Assembly: GCA_029261855.1 (NCBI GenBank)
Contig: JAJDAN010000004.1
Coordinates: forward strand, 1-64,000
Direction of reading: 5' to 3'
Source of the DNA: Deltaproteobacteria bacterium
GTDB taxonomy: Bacteria; Myxococcota_A; UBA9160; UBA4427
Length of the DNA: 64,000 bases
In this document: positions 16,990-25,709 of the stretch, in pieces
Layout of the letters: every line of letters starts with the position of its first letter
Position numbering within the stretch: the stretch's first letter is position 1
Notes under the pieces: generated by a model
Told to the model about the DNA's origin: nothing
Database searches by the model: none
Seen by the model: the letters and a program-made list of their open reading frames with translations, nothing else
Translations under genes and position numbers: made by a program

Positions 16990-18129
16990 ATGGACTTCGG
17001 GGTCGCATTCGCATCGTCGACCGAGAGCTGGCGCGCCGCCAAGCGCGCCGAGGCGCTCGGCTTCAAGTACGCCTGGTTCTACGACACGCAGCTACTCAAC
17101 CCGGACGTCTTCGTGTGCATGGCCCTGGCCGCGCGCGAGACGAAGCGGATCCGGCTCGGCACGGGCGTGTTGATCCCGTCGAACCGGATCTCGCCGGTGG
17201 CCGCCAACGGACTCGCGACCCTCAACAAGCTGGCGCCGGGTCGGATCGACTTCGGAGTGGGCACGGGCTTCACCGGCCGCCGCACCATGGGCCAACGCGC
17301 CATCAAGCTCGCCGAGATGGAACGCTACATCGCCGAGGTGCAAGGGCTGCTGCGCGGCGAGACAGTCGCGGCGAGACTCGAGGGCGAGACGAAGAAGATC
17401 CGCTTCCTGAACCCGGACTTCGGCCTCATCGACATCAAGCGCAAGGTCCCGCTGCACGTCTCGGGTTTCGGTCCCAACGCGCGGGCGTTGGCCGCGAAGC
17501 TCGGAGCGGGCTGGGCGTTCTTCGCAGGCTCGGTCGATCCGGCGCTCGGCGCGCTCGCAGACATGAAGCGCAGCTGGGCAGAATCCGGACAAACGGGGAA
17601 GCTCTACGCGAATTTCTTCACCCTGGGCTGCGTGCTGCGCCCGGGGGAGAAGCCGACGAGTCGCCGCGCGATTGCCCAGGCGGGTCCCCTCGCAGCCGTC
17701 TTCTTCCACGATCTGGTGGAGCGCGGCACCCTGGGCGAACTGGTGGGCGCACTGCCGCCGTCCCTGGCGGATGCCGTCGAGGAGTACCGCAAGATCTACG
17801 AGCAGTACGAACCGGCGGACGCCCGCTGGCTGTCGGTACACCGCGGCCACCTGATGTTCGTCCGGCCGGAAGAGAAGCCCTTCATGACGAAGGAGCTGAT
17901 CGAAGGCTTCACGTTCACCGCCACCCCCGACGTCCTGCGAGGGCGAATCGAGGCCCTGCGCGACGCCGGCTACAGCCAGTTCACCGTTCAGCTCGTCGAA
18001 GGGCAAGAAGACGCGCTCTCCGACTGGGCGAAGGTGCTGCGCCCGCTGGGCCTGAAGAAGCCGGCGGCCAAGAAGACGGCGACCAAGAAGGCGCCGGCCA
18101 GGAAGACCCGGGCAAAGAAGGCTCGTTGA
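16990..18129 (+). CDS. LLM-class flavin-dependent oxidoreductase with lysine-rich tail
   Basis: 379 residues. A bacterial-luciferase-like TIM barrel with FGVAFASSTESWRAAKRAE at the N terminus, GTGVLIPSNR and GRIDFGVGTGFTGRRTMG, all typical of F420- or FMN-dependent LLM oxidoreductases. The cofactor cannot be decided here. The last 25 residues form a basic low-complexity tail, KKPAAKKTATKKAPARK and on, absent from ordinary family members and resembling histone-H1/AlgP-type tails. AGGAGGT lies 6 bases before ATG 16990. The nucleosidase-like gene follows after 17 bases. Confidence 0.85.
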   Translation: MDFGVAFASSTESWRAAKRAEALGFKYAWFYDTQLLNPDVFVCMALAARETKRIRLGTGVLIPSNRISPVAANGLATLNKLAPGRIDFGVGTGFTGRRTMGQRAIKLAEMERYIAEVQGLLRGETVAARLEGETKKIRFLNPDFGLIDIKRKVPLHVSGFGPNARALAAKLGAGWAFFAGSVDPALGALADMKRSWAESGQTGKLYANFFTLGCVLRPGEKPTSRRAIAQAGPLAAVFFHDLVERGTLGELVGALPPSLADAVEEYRKIYEQYEPADARWLSVHRGHLMFVRPEEKPFMTKELIEGFTFTATPDVLRGRIEALRDAGYSQFTVQLVEGQEDALSDWAKVLRPLGLKKPAAKKTATKKAPARKTRAKKAR

Positions 18130-18146
18130 CGGGGCGGTAGGTCCCG

Positions 18147-18866
18147 ATGTCGAACCCGGTCCGTCGAGTCGCCTTCCTCGCCCCGATGCCCAGCGAGCTC
18201 GGGCCCCTCGTTCGGCTCCTGGGTCTCTCCCGAGAGGGTCAACGAGGGGCGGGGACGTTTCGCGGGACGGCGACAGGAGTCGAGCTCGTCGCAGCGCGAA
18301 CGGGCGTCGGGATGGATGCCGCCGCGGCTTGCACCCGGCGCGTCCTGGACACCTTGTCCCCCGACCATCTCATCGTCGTCGGCATCGCGGGCGGCATCGG
18401 TGCGAGTGTCGCGGTAGGCGACGTGGTCGTTCCGGACCGCGTCCTGAACCTGGGAACGGGCGAGTCCCTACGCCCGACTCCGATCGGAAGCCGCGAACCG
18501 CGCGGCACCCTGGCGTCGTCCGACACGCTGCTCGAATCGCCCGAAGAAGCGCGCGCGCTCGCGAACCGCGGCGTGATCGCCATCGACATGGAGACGGCGG
18601 CGATCGGCGGCGAATGCGATCGGCGCGGTTGTCCGTGGTCGGTCTTTCGCGCGATCAGCGACCGCGCCGACGACGGCTCGACGGATGCAGCGCTGCTGGG
18701 ACTCCTCGACCCGGACGGCCGAGCGAAGCTTCGAGCAGTGGCGGGCTTCGTCCTGGGGCGCCCCGATCGCATCCCGCAGCTCGTGCGCCTTGCCCGGGGA
18801 GCCGGCACCGCAGCCCGGGTCGCCGCACGTGCAGCCGTCCGCGGCCTGGCGTCTCTCGCGGACTGA
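18147..18866 (+). CDS. MTA/SAH nucleosidase-like phosphorylase superfamily protein
   Basis: 239 residues. The Rossmann-like purine phosphorylase fold is shown by HLIVVGIAGGIGASVAVGD near residues 74-92. The substrate-binding motif AIDMETAAI carries the Met-Glu that contacts ribose, and RAISDRADD supplies the catalytic Asp. It may cleave an adenosyl thioether or act in hopanoid-type ribosyl processing, as HpnG-like members do; the substrate is not decided. The last 40 residues are arginine- and alanine-rich and longer than usual. Confidence 0.75.
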   Translation: MSNPVRRVAFLAPMPSELGPLVRLLGLSREGQRGAGTFRGTATGVELVAARTGVGMDAAAACTRRVLDTLSPDHLIVVGIAGGIGASVAVGDVVVPDRVLNLGTGESLRPTPIGSREPRGTLASSDTLLESPEEARALANRGVIAIDMETAAIGGECDRRGCPWSVFRAISDRADDGSTDAALLGLLDPDGRAKLRAVAGFVLGRPDRIPQLVRLARGAGTAARVAARAAVRGLASLAD

Positions 18867-18893
18867 TCGAGCCGCCTCGGTCGCCGTTCTTCT

Positions 18894-19601
18894 TCAGGTC
18901 GGGCGGCCTGGCAGGTCTCCGGTCAGCGACGCGCGCTGGGACAGCTCGATCCAGTTGCCGTCCGGGTCCCGCACGAAGGAGATCCGCGCGACCTTGCCGA
19001 GGGTGCGCGGCGCGAAGCCTTCCATGCCGCCTCGCTCGACGACCTGCCCGTGGGTCGCGTCGACGTCCCAGACCTGGATCGTCATGTAGCGGAAGCCGGG
19101 CGCTCGCATCTTCTCGTTGTTCGTCTCCGCCGCATCCGCGGGAACATCCGGGTCCGCTTCGAAGCGGACCACGGAATGTCCGACCCGATAGCTCCGTTCG
19201 CCACAAGCCGTCAGGCCGAGCACTTCCCCGTAGAAGCGGTGATGCGCCGCTTCGTCGCGAACGCCGAGCACCAGGCCGATGCCCTCGACCCCTTCGGTGC
19301 CGGGCGGTACCAGCCGCACCCGATTGCCTTCGGGGTCGACGAGTGCTCGCGCTTCATCGAGTCCCGCGCGGGCGATCCACAGCTCGCGATAGCCCGACGG
19401 CCCCACCGCGGGTAGCGGGTCCCGGGCATGATTGATCTTCATGACCGAACCGTTCATGCCGTGACGCAGCTGATGGACTCCTCCTCCGGCACGCAGATTT
19501 TCCTCGAAGGGAAGCCCGACTTCCTGCTGCCAGAAGGAGAGCATCGCGGCGCGGTCGTTCGTGTAGAGCCCGAAGTCGATCACGTCCTTCGCCAGCTTCA
19601 T
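18894..19601 (-). CDS. VOC (glyoxalase/extradiol dioxygenase fold) protein, two-module
   Basis: 235 residues with two VOC modules. Module one begins DFGLYTNDRAAMLSFWQQEVGL; module two begins GIGLVLGVRDEAAHHRFYGEVLGL and ends with SFVRDPDGNWIELSQ, whose Glu is a usual metal ligand. It is probably a lyase, dioxygenase or binding protein for a small substrate; which one is not clear. The strong GGGAGGAG precedes ATG 19601, which overlaps the antiporter stop by 4 bases. It is the last gene of a three-gene operon. Confidence 0.8.
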   Translation of the reverse strand: MKLAKDVIDFGLYTNDRAAMLSFWQQEVGLPFEENLRAGGGVHQLRHGMNGSVMKINHARDPLPAVGPSGYRELWIARAGLDEARALVDPEGNRVRLVPPGTEGVEGIGLVLGVRDEAAHHRFYGEVLGLTACGERSYRVGHSVVRFEADPDVPADAAETNNEKMRAPGFRYMTIQVWDVDATHGQVVERGGMEGFAPRTLGKVARISFVRDPDGNWIELSQRASLTGDLPGRPT

Positions 19602-20830
19602 TCCGACTCCTCCCTTTCGACGACACCGGACCAGCGCGCGCAGGGGACGAGGGTCAGGCCCTGCACGAGAACCGATGTCACCACGATGAAGAACACGACG
19701 TTGAAGATCGCGTCGGCGCCTTCGATTCCGTAGGAAGCTGGGAACGTCGCGAGAACGATGGGGACCGACCCGCGCAACCCCACCCACGACACGTACGCCA
19801 GCTCGCCCTTCGCCGGGCGGAAGATCGCCAGACAGGTGACGACCGCGAGGGGACGCGCAACGAACATCAAGAACAACGCGAGCGCCACCGAAACCCCGGC
19901 GACGGCGGGAAGCCGCGACGGAAAGACCAGCAGCCCCAGCACCACGAACATGCCGATCTGCACCAGCCACGAGAGTCCGTCGTGGAAGGAACGCAGGGGT
20001 TCGCGCAGGGCAGGATCGACGCGGTTGCCGAGGGCCAGCCCGCCCGCGTAGGCGGCCAGGAACCCGTTGCCGCCCAGCGCTTCCGCGATTCCGAACGACA
20101 GCAGCGCGATGGCCAGGGCAAGGATCGGGTAGAGGCCTTGCGCCGACAGCTTCAGCCGGCTGATCCCCCAGGCGCCTGCGAGCCCGACGGCCCCGCCGCC
20201 GAGCGCCCCCACGACGAGCTGCACGACCAGGTCCAGCGCGACACCGGCCGCGCCGCCCGATCCGCTGGTCATCAGCCCGAGAATCGCAGTGGTCAGCAGC
20301 ACCGCCATCGGGTCGTTGCTGCCCGATTCGAGCTCGAGCAACGCGCGAACCCTTCGGCGCGGTTGCACGTCGCTGGTGCGGAAGACCGAGAACACCGCCG
20401 CAGCGTCTGTCGACGACACGATCGCCGCGAGCAGCAAGCCCTGCAGCCAGGTGAGTCCCTTGGGCCCGATGTCGAAGCTCGAGTACTCGCCGAGCATCCA
20501 CCAGGCGAAGGTGCCGAGCAGCATCGCCGTCAGCAGGACTCCCACCGTCGCGAGCAGCAGCCCCGGGGCGAGCACCGGACGGATCTCCGCGACGTCCGTA
20601 TCGAGACCGCCCGAAAAGAGGATGATGAGCAGCGCAACGGTCCCAACGGACTGCGCGGCCCCCATCGAATCGAAGGCGATCCCCCCGATTCCTTCGGACC
20701 CGGCGAGCATGCCCAGCACCAGGAAGAGCAGCAGGGTCGGGACGCCGACCTTGTCCGACAACCGGCTCACGACCACCGCGGCGAGCAACAGCACGCCCGC
20801 CGTCAAGATCAGCGATTCGATCGGGTCCAG
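19598..20830 (-). CDS. NhaP-type cation/proton antiporter (CPA1), CTG start
   Basis: 410 residues, about twelve transmembrane segments. Family signatures are LLLFLVLGMLAGSEGIGG, LFSGGLDTDVAEIRPV, SSTDAAAVFSVFR and LELESGSNDPMAVLL, the last with the essential Asp region of Na+ or K+/H+ antiporters. It lacks the C-terminal TrkA/RCK domain of NhaP2. It exchanges monovalent cations for protons at the inner membrane. The protein clearly begins within the few codons after the upstream hydrolase stop, yet no ATG, GTG or TTG is there; CTG at 20830 has GGAGG 7 bases upstream. A TTG at codon 8 would cut into the first helix. Confidence 0.82.
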   Translation of the reverse strand: MDPIESLILTAGVLLLAAVVVSRLSDKVGVPTLLLFLVLGMLAGSEGIGGIAFDSMGAAQSVGTVALLIILFSGGLDTDVAEIRPVLAPGLLLATVGVLLTAMLLGTFAWWMLGEYSSFDIGPKGLTWLQGLLLAAIVSSTDAAAVFSVFRTSDVQPRRRVRALLELESGSNDPMAVLLTTAILGLMTSGSGGAAGVALDLVVQLVVGALGGGAVGLAGAWGISRLKLSAQGLYPILALAIALLSFGIAEALGGNGFLAAYAGGLALGNRVDPALREPLRSFHDGLSWLVQIGMFVVLGLLVFPSRLPAVAGVSVALALFLMFVARPLAVVTCLAIFRPAKGELAYVSWVGLRGSVPIVLATFPASYGIEGADAIFNVVFFIVVTSVLVQGLTLVPCARWSGVVEREESE

Positions 20831-20832
20831 GC

Positions 20833-21774
20833 TCAGTCCTCCAGGGGGGCCCGTGCGATCAGCCAGTGGTGCCACCACGCCAGGATCGCGCGATCTGCTT
20901 CCGGGCCCAGATCGTGTGGGCGGTCTTCCGCGAACACGAAGCGGAAGCGTTCGCGTACACCTGCCTGCCGGTACGCAGCCTCGAACGCGCGCGCGGTGGC
21001 GAGCGCGCATTCCGGAGGAACGGCGGGGTCGCGACCGCCGTTCTGGAGCAGCAGCGGCCTGGGCGGAAGGTCGGCGGCGAAGCGGATCGGTTCGCGTGCT
21101 CGCAGGCTTGCCTCGTACGCTTCGTCGAGGACCAGCTTTCCGTCGCGCAGCCAACGCGGGTCTCCCTCGAGGGCCAGGGAAGAAGTCCGCAAGAAGGCGT
21201 GATAGTCACCGCAGGCAACCTTCACAGCAGCGACGGCCAGACGGGGTTCGTGGGCGAAGGCTTCGAGGGCGACGAAGCCCGTGGTCGAGCTACCGCCGAT
21301 CCCGATGCGCCGGACGTCTACTTCCGGGAGGGTTTCGAGATGGTCGAGCAGCCGCGGCACCACCTCGCCGGCCTCGCCGGCGATCAGCGCAAAATAGTCT
21401 CGCCCCACCAGACCCGGGCGGGGTGCGGCTAGCAGCCAGCGCCCCACACCCTCGCTCTCGGCGGGGGCAGCGGAAGCAGCGGGGGCCTCCGCCTCGCGCT
21501 CGGGCTCCCCCGCTTCCCTCTTCTCGAAGGGAGGCTCCTCGACGAGGCCCTGTAGCAGCTGCCAGTTCGTTGTGAACCGCACGACCACGAACCCGCGCTG
21601 CAGCATCAATTCGTCGTCCACGATGGGGCGGATGACGACGGGCATCGGTCCAACGGGATGGATCGGTATCTTCACGACACCCGTGATGAACCCGGATTGC
21701 AACGACAGCTCTCGCACCTCGTGCGGCGTGCCCGCTTTCGGGAGCGTGCAACCCGTCAGCGCGGCGAGCGTCAC
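20833..21774 (-). CDS. Alpha/beta-hydrolase-fold lipoprotein
   Basis: About 313 residues. The lipobox LTGC sits right at the N terminus. The hydrolase fold is indicated by IGIGGSSTTGFVAL, a nucleophile elbow with Ser, LLQNGGRDPAVPP with the acid Asp, and DRPHDLG with the catalytic His. An alanine- and glutamate-rich insert lies at about 95-120. It is probably a serine esterase or peptidase on the periplasmic side. The start is uncertain: GTG 21774 leaves a signal peptide of only nine residues, while sequence upstream (HRALLL) would make a normal one but has no start codon. Its stop overlaps the Shine-Dalgarno zone of the antiporter gene. Confidence 0.68.
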   Translation of the reverse strand: MTLAALTGCTLPKAGTPHEVRELSLQSGFITGVVKIPIHPVGPMPVVIRPIVDDELMLQRGFVVVRFTTNWQLLQGLVEEPPFEKREAGEPEREAEAPAASAAPAESEGVGRWLLAAPRPGLVGRDYFALIAGEAGEVVPRLLDHLETLPEVDVRRIGIGGSSTTGFVALEAFAHEPRLAVAAVKVACGDYHAFLRTSSLALEGDPRWLRDGKLVLDEAYEASLRAREPIRFAADLPPRPLLLQNGGRDPAVPPECALATARAFEAAYRQAGVRERFRFVFAEDRPHDLGPEADRAILAWWHHWLIARAPLED

Positions 21775-21789
21775 GAGCAGAAGCGCTCG

Positions 21790-22413
21790 ATGAACCGCTC
21801 GACCGAGCGCACGGCGATCGCGACGGCCGTCCTGTCGGTGGTTCTCGCATGCGCGGCCCCGAGCGTCCCGCGGCGAGAGCCTCTCGGCGCGTTCACGCGC
21901 GACGGCGAGGTGCAGGTCCACTACGGGTTCCCCGGCAGCTGGCGCTGGCAGGTTGCCTACCGCTCGCCAACGAGCTTTCGGCTCACGGTATTCACGACGG
22001 GGGCTCCCAACCACTACGTCTTCGACGGTAGCGCGCTGCAGTCCTGGGTGGGGACCACGCAGGTCAGCCGCGACACCCGTGACCCGGCCGCCTACGAGAG
22101 CATCGGACGCTGGCTCGACGTCGGGTCACTGGGAACACATGGCGACGGCGAAGCGATCGAGCTCGCTTTCGACGCCGCGGGACACATCGTCGGAGCGCGG
22201 GGTCCCATCGACGTGCCGGGCATCGGGGCCGGTCGCCTCGTCGCCCGCTTCTCCGATTTCCGGGCCCGGGCGGGACGCCAGATTCCGTTCACCGCATCGT
22301 ACCGACTGAACGGCGAGCCCTTCATCGATGAACGTGTCACCCGATTCGTCCCGGGGGTCGCCGTCATCGACCCGACCGATCCCGCGCTAGCAACCGGAGC
22401 CGCAGGTTCCTAG
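21790..22413 (+). CDS. Putative LolB/LolA-like lipoprotein
   Basis: 207 residues. A type II signal peptide with lipobox VVLAC is followed by antiparallel-strand sequence (EVQVHYGFPGSWRWQVAY, SFRLTVFTTGAPNHYVFDG). This resembles the LolA/LolB half-barrel that binds lipid, but similarity is only at the level of pattern. ATG 21790 is 15 bases from the GTG of the divergent hydrolase gene, so its promoter must lie inside that gene. It converges with the large regulator gene, overlapping by 4 bases at the stops. Confidence 0.6.
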   Translation: MNRSTERTAIATAVLSVVLACAAPSVPRREPLGAFTRDGEVQVHYGFPGSWRWQVAYRSPTSFRLTVFTTGAPNHYVFDGSALQSWVGTTQVSRDTRDPAAYESIGRWLDVGSLGTHGDGEAIELAFDAAGHIVGARGPIDVPGIGAGRLVARFSDFRARAGRQIPFTASYRLNGEPFIDERVTRFVPGVAVIDPTDPALATGAAGS

Positions 22414-25400
22414 CGCTCGATGCTGCCCGCGAGTCGGTGCATCCCGAGCTTCCCCGCGAGGTCGCGCCCCCGCAGTAGGTGGCGGTTCGCGCGGCGCTCG
22501 TCCTCGGACCCGCCGCGTGCCCGCAACGCGCGCCCCAGGTCCGCGAGGCCGCTCGCGACGAATGGATGCGCTCCCATGGCTTCGTCGAGGCGAAGCCCCG
22601 ACTCGTACAGGGAGATGGCCTCGTCGAGGTTCCCGAGTGTCTCGGCGCACAGCCCGCGATAGCGATCCACCGCGCCGTAGGTGGCCAGGCTCAGGCCCAC
22701 CACGATGCAGCGGTCCGGAAGCCGTTCCAGTTCGGCGGATACGGCTTCGGCGAGCCGTCGGTCTCCGACGAGCCGCACCGTCTGTCCCAACACGCCCAAC
22801 GCGATGGGAAGAAAGTCGCGATGGCGCGGCTCGAAGCCGCGCCGGATCAGCGCGTCGACCTCGTTGATGGCTGCGTCGCGCTCACCGATCTCGGCGAGCG
22901 CCATCGCCAGGGTCGCCCGCCAGGGGCTGACTTCCGGGAAGCGCTCCGTGAACGACCGCATCGTCCCGGCGACCTCCTCGGGAGACCCCGTCGCCAGCTG
23001 GATCACCGTCGTCTGGACCCCGGCCGCCTGGAACGCGAGGATCGGATTGGAACGCCCCCCGACCTTCAGCTGCTGCTGCGTGAGTCCTCGCGCATCGTCG
23101 AAGCGACCCTCGAGAAGAGCGAGCGTCCCGCGCATGGCGGTTACCGCCCAGTCGAAGAAGGTGAGCCGATGCGCGTGCGCCATGTGTTCGAGGTCGCGGA
23201 GACGGCTCTCGAAACCCTCGCGGTCGCCCGCCGCCAGCGCGTTGTACGCCGCCTGCCGGATGACGCTGCCCCAGACCATGGGCGTAACAGGCGATCGGCG
23301 CGCGATCTGGTTGGCCTCGTCGACGAGCAAAACGCAGTCGCCATAGCCATCGGTCCATCCCAGCCCATCGGCCCGGGCCACGAGACTCGCGCAAACGAGG
23401 GAAGGATCTCCGAGCGCACGCGCCAGCTCGAGGGCTTCTTCGGTCGCGTCGAGGGAAAGCTGCGGATCGCTGTAGTAGCCGGTCTTCGCCAGGGCGATCA
23501 GCAGCTTGACCCGCAGCGCCGGGTCCAGGTCTCCGAGCAGCTCGACGGCCTCCTTGAGCACGGCGATCTGCTCGTGGTCGAGTTCCCAGTACTCGTCCAC
23601 CTCGGAAGGACCGAGTGCCGCTCGACCGAGCAGGACCGGGTCGTCGATCTCCCGGGCCAGGTCGCAGGCCTCGAAGAAGCGGGGTCGGGCTTCCCGACCG
23701 GCTCCGCGCAGGACCATCACCGTCGCCAGGTCGATCAGGCATGTCGCGCGGGCCGCCTGCCCCGGAGACCCCGCCGCGCGCAGCGACAGCGCCCGTTCGA
23801 ACAGCTGGACGGCCTCGTCGTAGGCGAGTCGCTGCATCGCATCGCGAGCGGCCGTCACCGTGTAGTCGAAGGCCGGGCCGACTCCAATGGCCTTGACAGC
23901 TTCGCAGGCGTGATGCGCGAGTTCGCTCAGGACTTCCCGGGGCCCCGTGCGCGTGGACACGAGCCCCACCACCGCGCGCCGGTGGTTCTCGACCCGCTCG
24001 GCTGCCGAGAGACCGGCGTGCAACACCTCGGGGATGAGACCGTGAACGAAGCGCACGCTGCCGTCGTCGTTGGGCTCGAGAACCCGCAGCTCGATCGCTT
24101 CTTCGACGGCCGCCTCGACCTCGGCGACCGACTGCTCGAGCCCGGCGGCGACCACGACCGGATCGAATTCGCGCCCGAAGACGCTGGCGAAGGAGAGCAT
24201 CGCGGTGCAACGGCTCGGCGCGTCCTCCAGCAGGCGACGCAGTGCGCCCCGCAGGCCGACGCTGCGACGGTCGGGGATACGCCCGACGCCGGCGTCCCGG
24301 GTTCGCAGCAGCTGCTCGACGAAGAGCGGGTTGCCGCCACTCGAATCCGCCAGCTGATCGAGATCGTCTGGCGTCCACGTCGCGCCGCCATGAGCCTGGG
24401 CGAGCTCGGCAACCTCCGGCTTGGACAGCTCTCCGAGCCTCAGCGGAGCGCCCGGCCGGAGAGACACCAACGACTCGAGCGCGGCACCTCCTCCGTCGCG
24501 CGGCCCATCTCGGAAGGCCGCCGCGATCAGCAGCGGTTCGTCGCTCAGTTCCTGGACGAGGAACGCGAGCAGCTGGATCGAGTCGAGGTCAGCGCGATGC
24601 AGATCGTCGATCATCAGCACCAGCGGGCCGCGACGGCAACGATTCCGCACCCATTCGGCGATCGCTTCGTGCACCCGATGCCGGGCGCCCGGATCAATGG
24701 AAGCATCCTTCGGCGCCTGGACCCCGAGCGCCGCGCCCAGGTCGGGCAGCGCCCGCGCGACCTCTTCCAGCCCGAGCTCGAGCCCCGTCGCGACGTCCTT
24801 CGCCCCGTCGACGCGCAGCGCCGCCAGCAGGATTCGGGACCAGGGGCGATAGGGAGGTGCACCGGGACCCTCGATGCAGCGTCCTTCGAAGACCGTCGCG
24901 CTCTTCGACCGGGCGCTTTCGGCAAGGTGTGCCAGGGTCGCGCTCTTCCCGATGCCGGCCGGCCCGTGGAGCAGAACGAGATCCGGCCGGCCCCGAACGG
25001 CCGCCGCCAGTCGCGCGTCGAGTACCGCGCTCAGTCGGGCGCGGCCGATGTACGACGCGGCGCGTCCCGCCGCGGCAGAGCCGACGGACGGGCCTTCCGG
25101 GTCGCCTTCCTCGACGGCGATCGTGAACCGGTAGCCCCGGCGCGGGATCGTCTGGATGGCCTCGGCGCCGTCCGACCGGTCCGAGACGGCGCGGCGCAGG
25201 AAGTGGACCGCCCGGTGGACGGACCCTCGTTCGACTGCCACCTCCGGCCACACCACGCGCAACAACTCGGACACCGATACGGTGCGGTCCCGGTTCCGGA
25301 CCAGGTGTGCCAGGACGTCGAAGGCCTTGGGCTCGAGCGGGACCAACTTGCCGCGGTGACGCAGCTGCCCCTTGGACGGGTCGAGCTCGAATTCGCCGAA

Positions 25401-25436
25401 CCGCACTCTTTCCGCAACGCCTGCCACGACTGCCAC
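22410..25436 (-). CDS. Winged-helix / AAA ATPase / TPR transcriptional regulator
   Basis: 1008 residues. Residues 10-105 are an OmpR/CadC-type winged helix (FGEFELDPSKGQLRHRG, IQTIPRRGYRF). A STAND/AAA_16 ATPase follows: Walker A GPAGIGKSA near 160 and Walker B LVLMIDDLHRAD near 275. The rest, from about 480, is helical repeats of TPR type ending in RANRHLLRGRDLAGKLG. This is the architecture of large signal-integrating regulators in which ATP binding and TPR ligand sensing control DNA binding. The start is GTG 25436 with GAAGG upstream. Targets are unknown; the acyl-CoA dehydrogenase gene is divergent. Confidence 0.85.
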   Translation of the reverse strand: MAVVAGVAERVRFGEFELDPSKGQLRHRGKLVPLEPKAFDVLAHLVRNRDRTVSVSELLRVVWPEVAVERGSVHRAVHFLRRAVSDRSDGAEAIQTIPRRGYRFTIAVEEGDPEGPSVGSAAAGRAASYIGRARLSAVLDARLAAAVRGRPDLVLLHGPAGIGKSATLAHLAESARSKSATVFEGRCIEGPGAPPYRPWSRILLAALRVDGAKDVATGLELGLEEVARALPDLGAALGVQAPKDASIDPGARHRVHEAIAEWVRNRCRRGPLVLMIDDLHRADLDSIQLLAFLVQELSDEPLLIAAAFRDGPRDGGGAALESLVSLRPGAPLRLGELSKPEVAELAQAHGGATWTPDDLDQLADSSGGNPLFVEQLLRTRDAGVGRIPDRRSVGLRGALRRLLEDAPSRCTAMLSFASVFGREFDPVVVAAGLEQSVAEVEAAVEEAIELRVLEPNDDGSVRFVHGLIPEVLHAGLSAAERVENHRRAVVGLVSTRTGPREVLSELAHHACEAVKAIGVGPAFDYTVTAARDAMQRLAYDEAVQLFERALSLRAAGSPGQAARATCLIDLATVMVLRGAGREARPRFFEACDLAREIDDPVLLGRAALGPSEVDEYWELDHEQIAVLKEAVELLGDLDPALRVKLLIALAKTGYYSDPQLSLDATEEALELARALGDPSLVCASLVARADGLGWTDGYGDCVLLVDEANQIARRSPVTPMVWGSVIRQAAYNALAAGDREGFESRLRDLEHMAHAHRLTFFDWAVTAMRGTLALLEGRFDDARGLTQQQLKVGGRSNPILAFQAAGVQTTVIQLATGSPEEVAGTMRSFTERFPEVSPWRATLAMALAEIGERDAAINEVDALIRRGFEPRHRDFLPIALGVLGQTVRLVGDRRLAEAVSAELERLPDRCIVVGLSLATYGAVDRYRGLCAETLGNLDEAISLYESGLRLDEAMGAHPFVASGLADLGRALRARGGSEDERRANRHLLRGRDLAGKLGMHRLAGSIER

Positions 25437-25639
25437 GACACACCTTCGCGTTCCTGGGGACTTCGGCCGGCCGTCAAGCGTACTGAAGCCGGGGCCCGCC
25501 CGACATCGCCTGCCAGGAGGCCGGCGGCAACGGCTGCCCCAGATTCAAGCCCCGGCTGAAGAATGAGGAATATTGCCACGCGCTCGGCGCTCGGGCGCGG
25601 AAGGCCGCGGCCCAGTGATCTACACTCACTCTTTCCATC

Positions 25640-25664
25640 TTCTCTCTTCTCTCTTCTCTCTTCT
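25640..25664. repeat. Heptanucleotide tandem repeat (TTCTCTC, about 3.6 copies)
   Basis: Three full and one partial copy of TTCTCTC lie 46 bases upstream of the acyl-CoA dehydrogenase start, within the presumed leader. A 7-bp unit in a non-coding leader could vary promoter or RNA spacing by slippage; the copy number is low. Confidence 0.75.
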
Positions 25665-25709
25665 TGCTCGATTGCTTCGATCCTTCACCCGCCACCGGAG
25701 GACATCGCC

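Noticed and set aside
22479-25559. Plus-strand open frame of over 1000 codons opposite the large regulator
   Set aside because: It is a mirror of the high-GC codon structure of the minus-strand regulator, which has clear domains; the plus frame has none.
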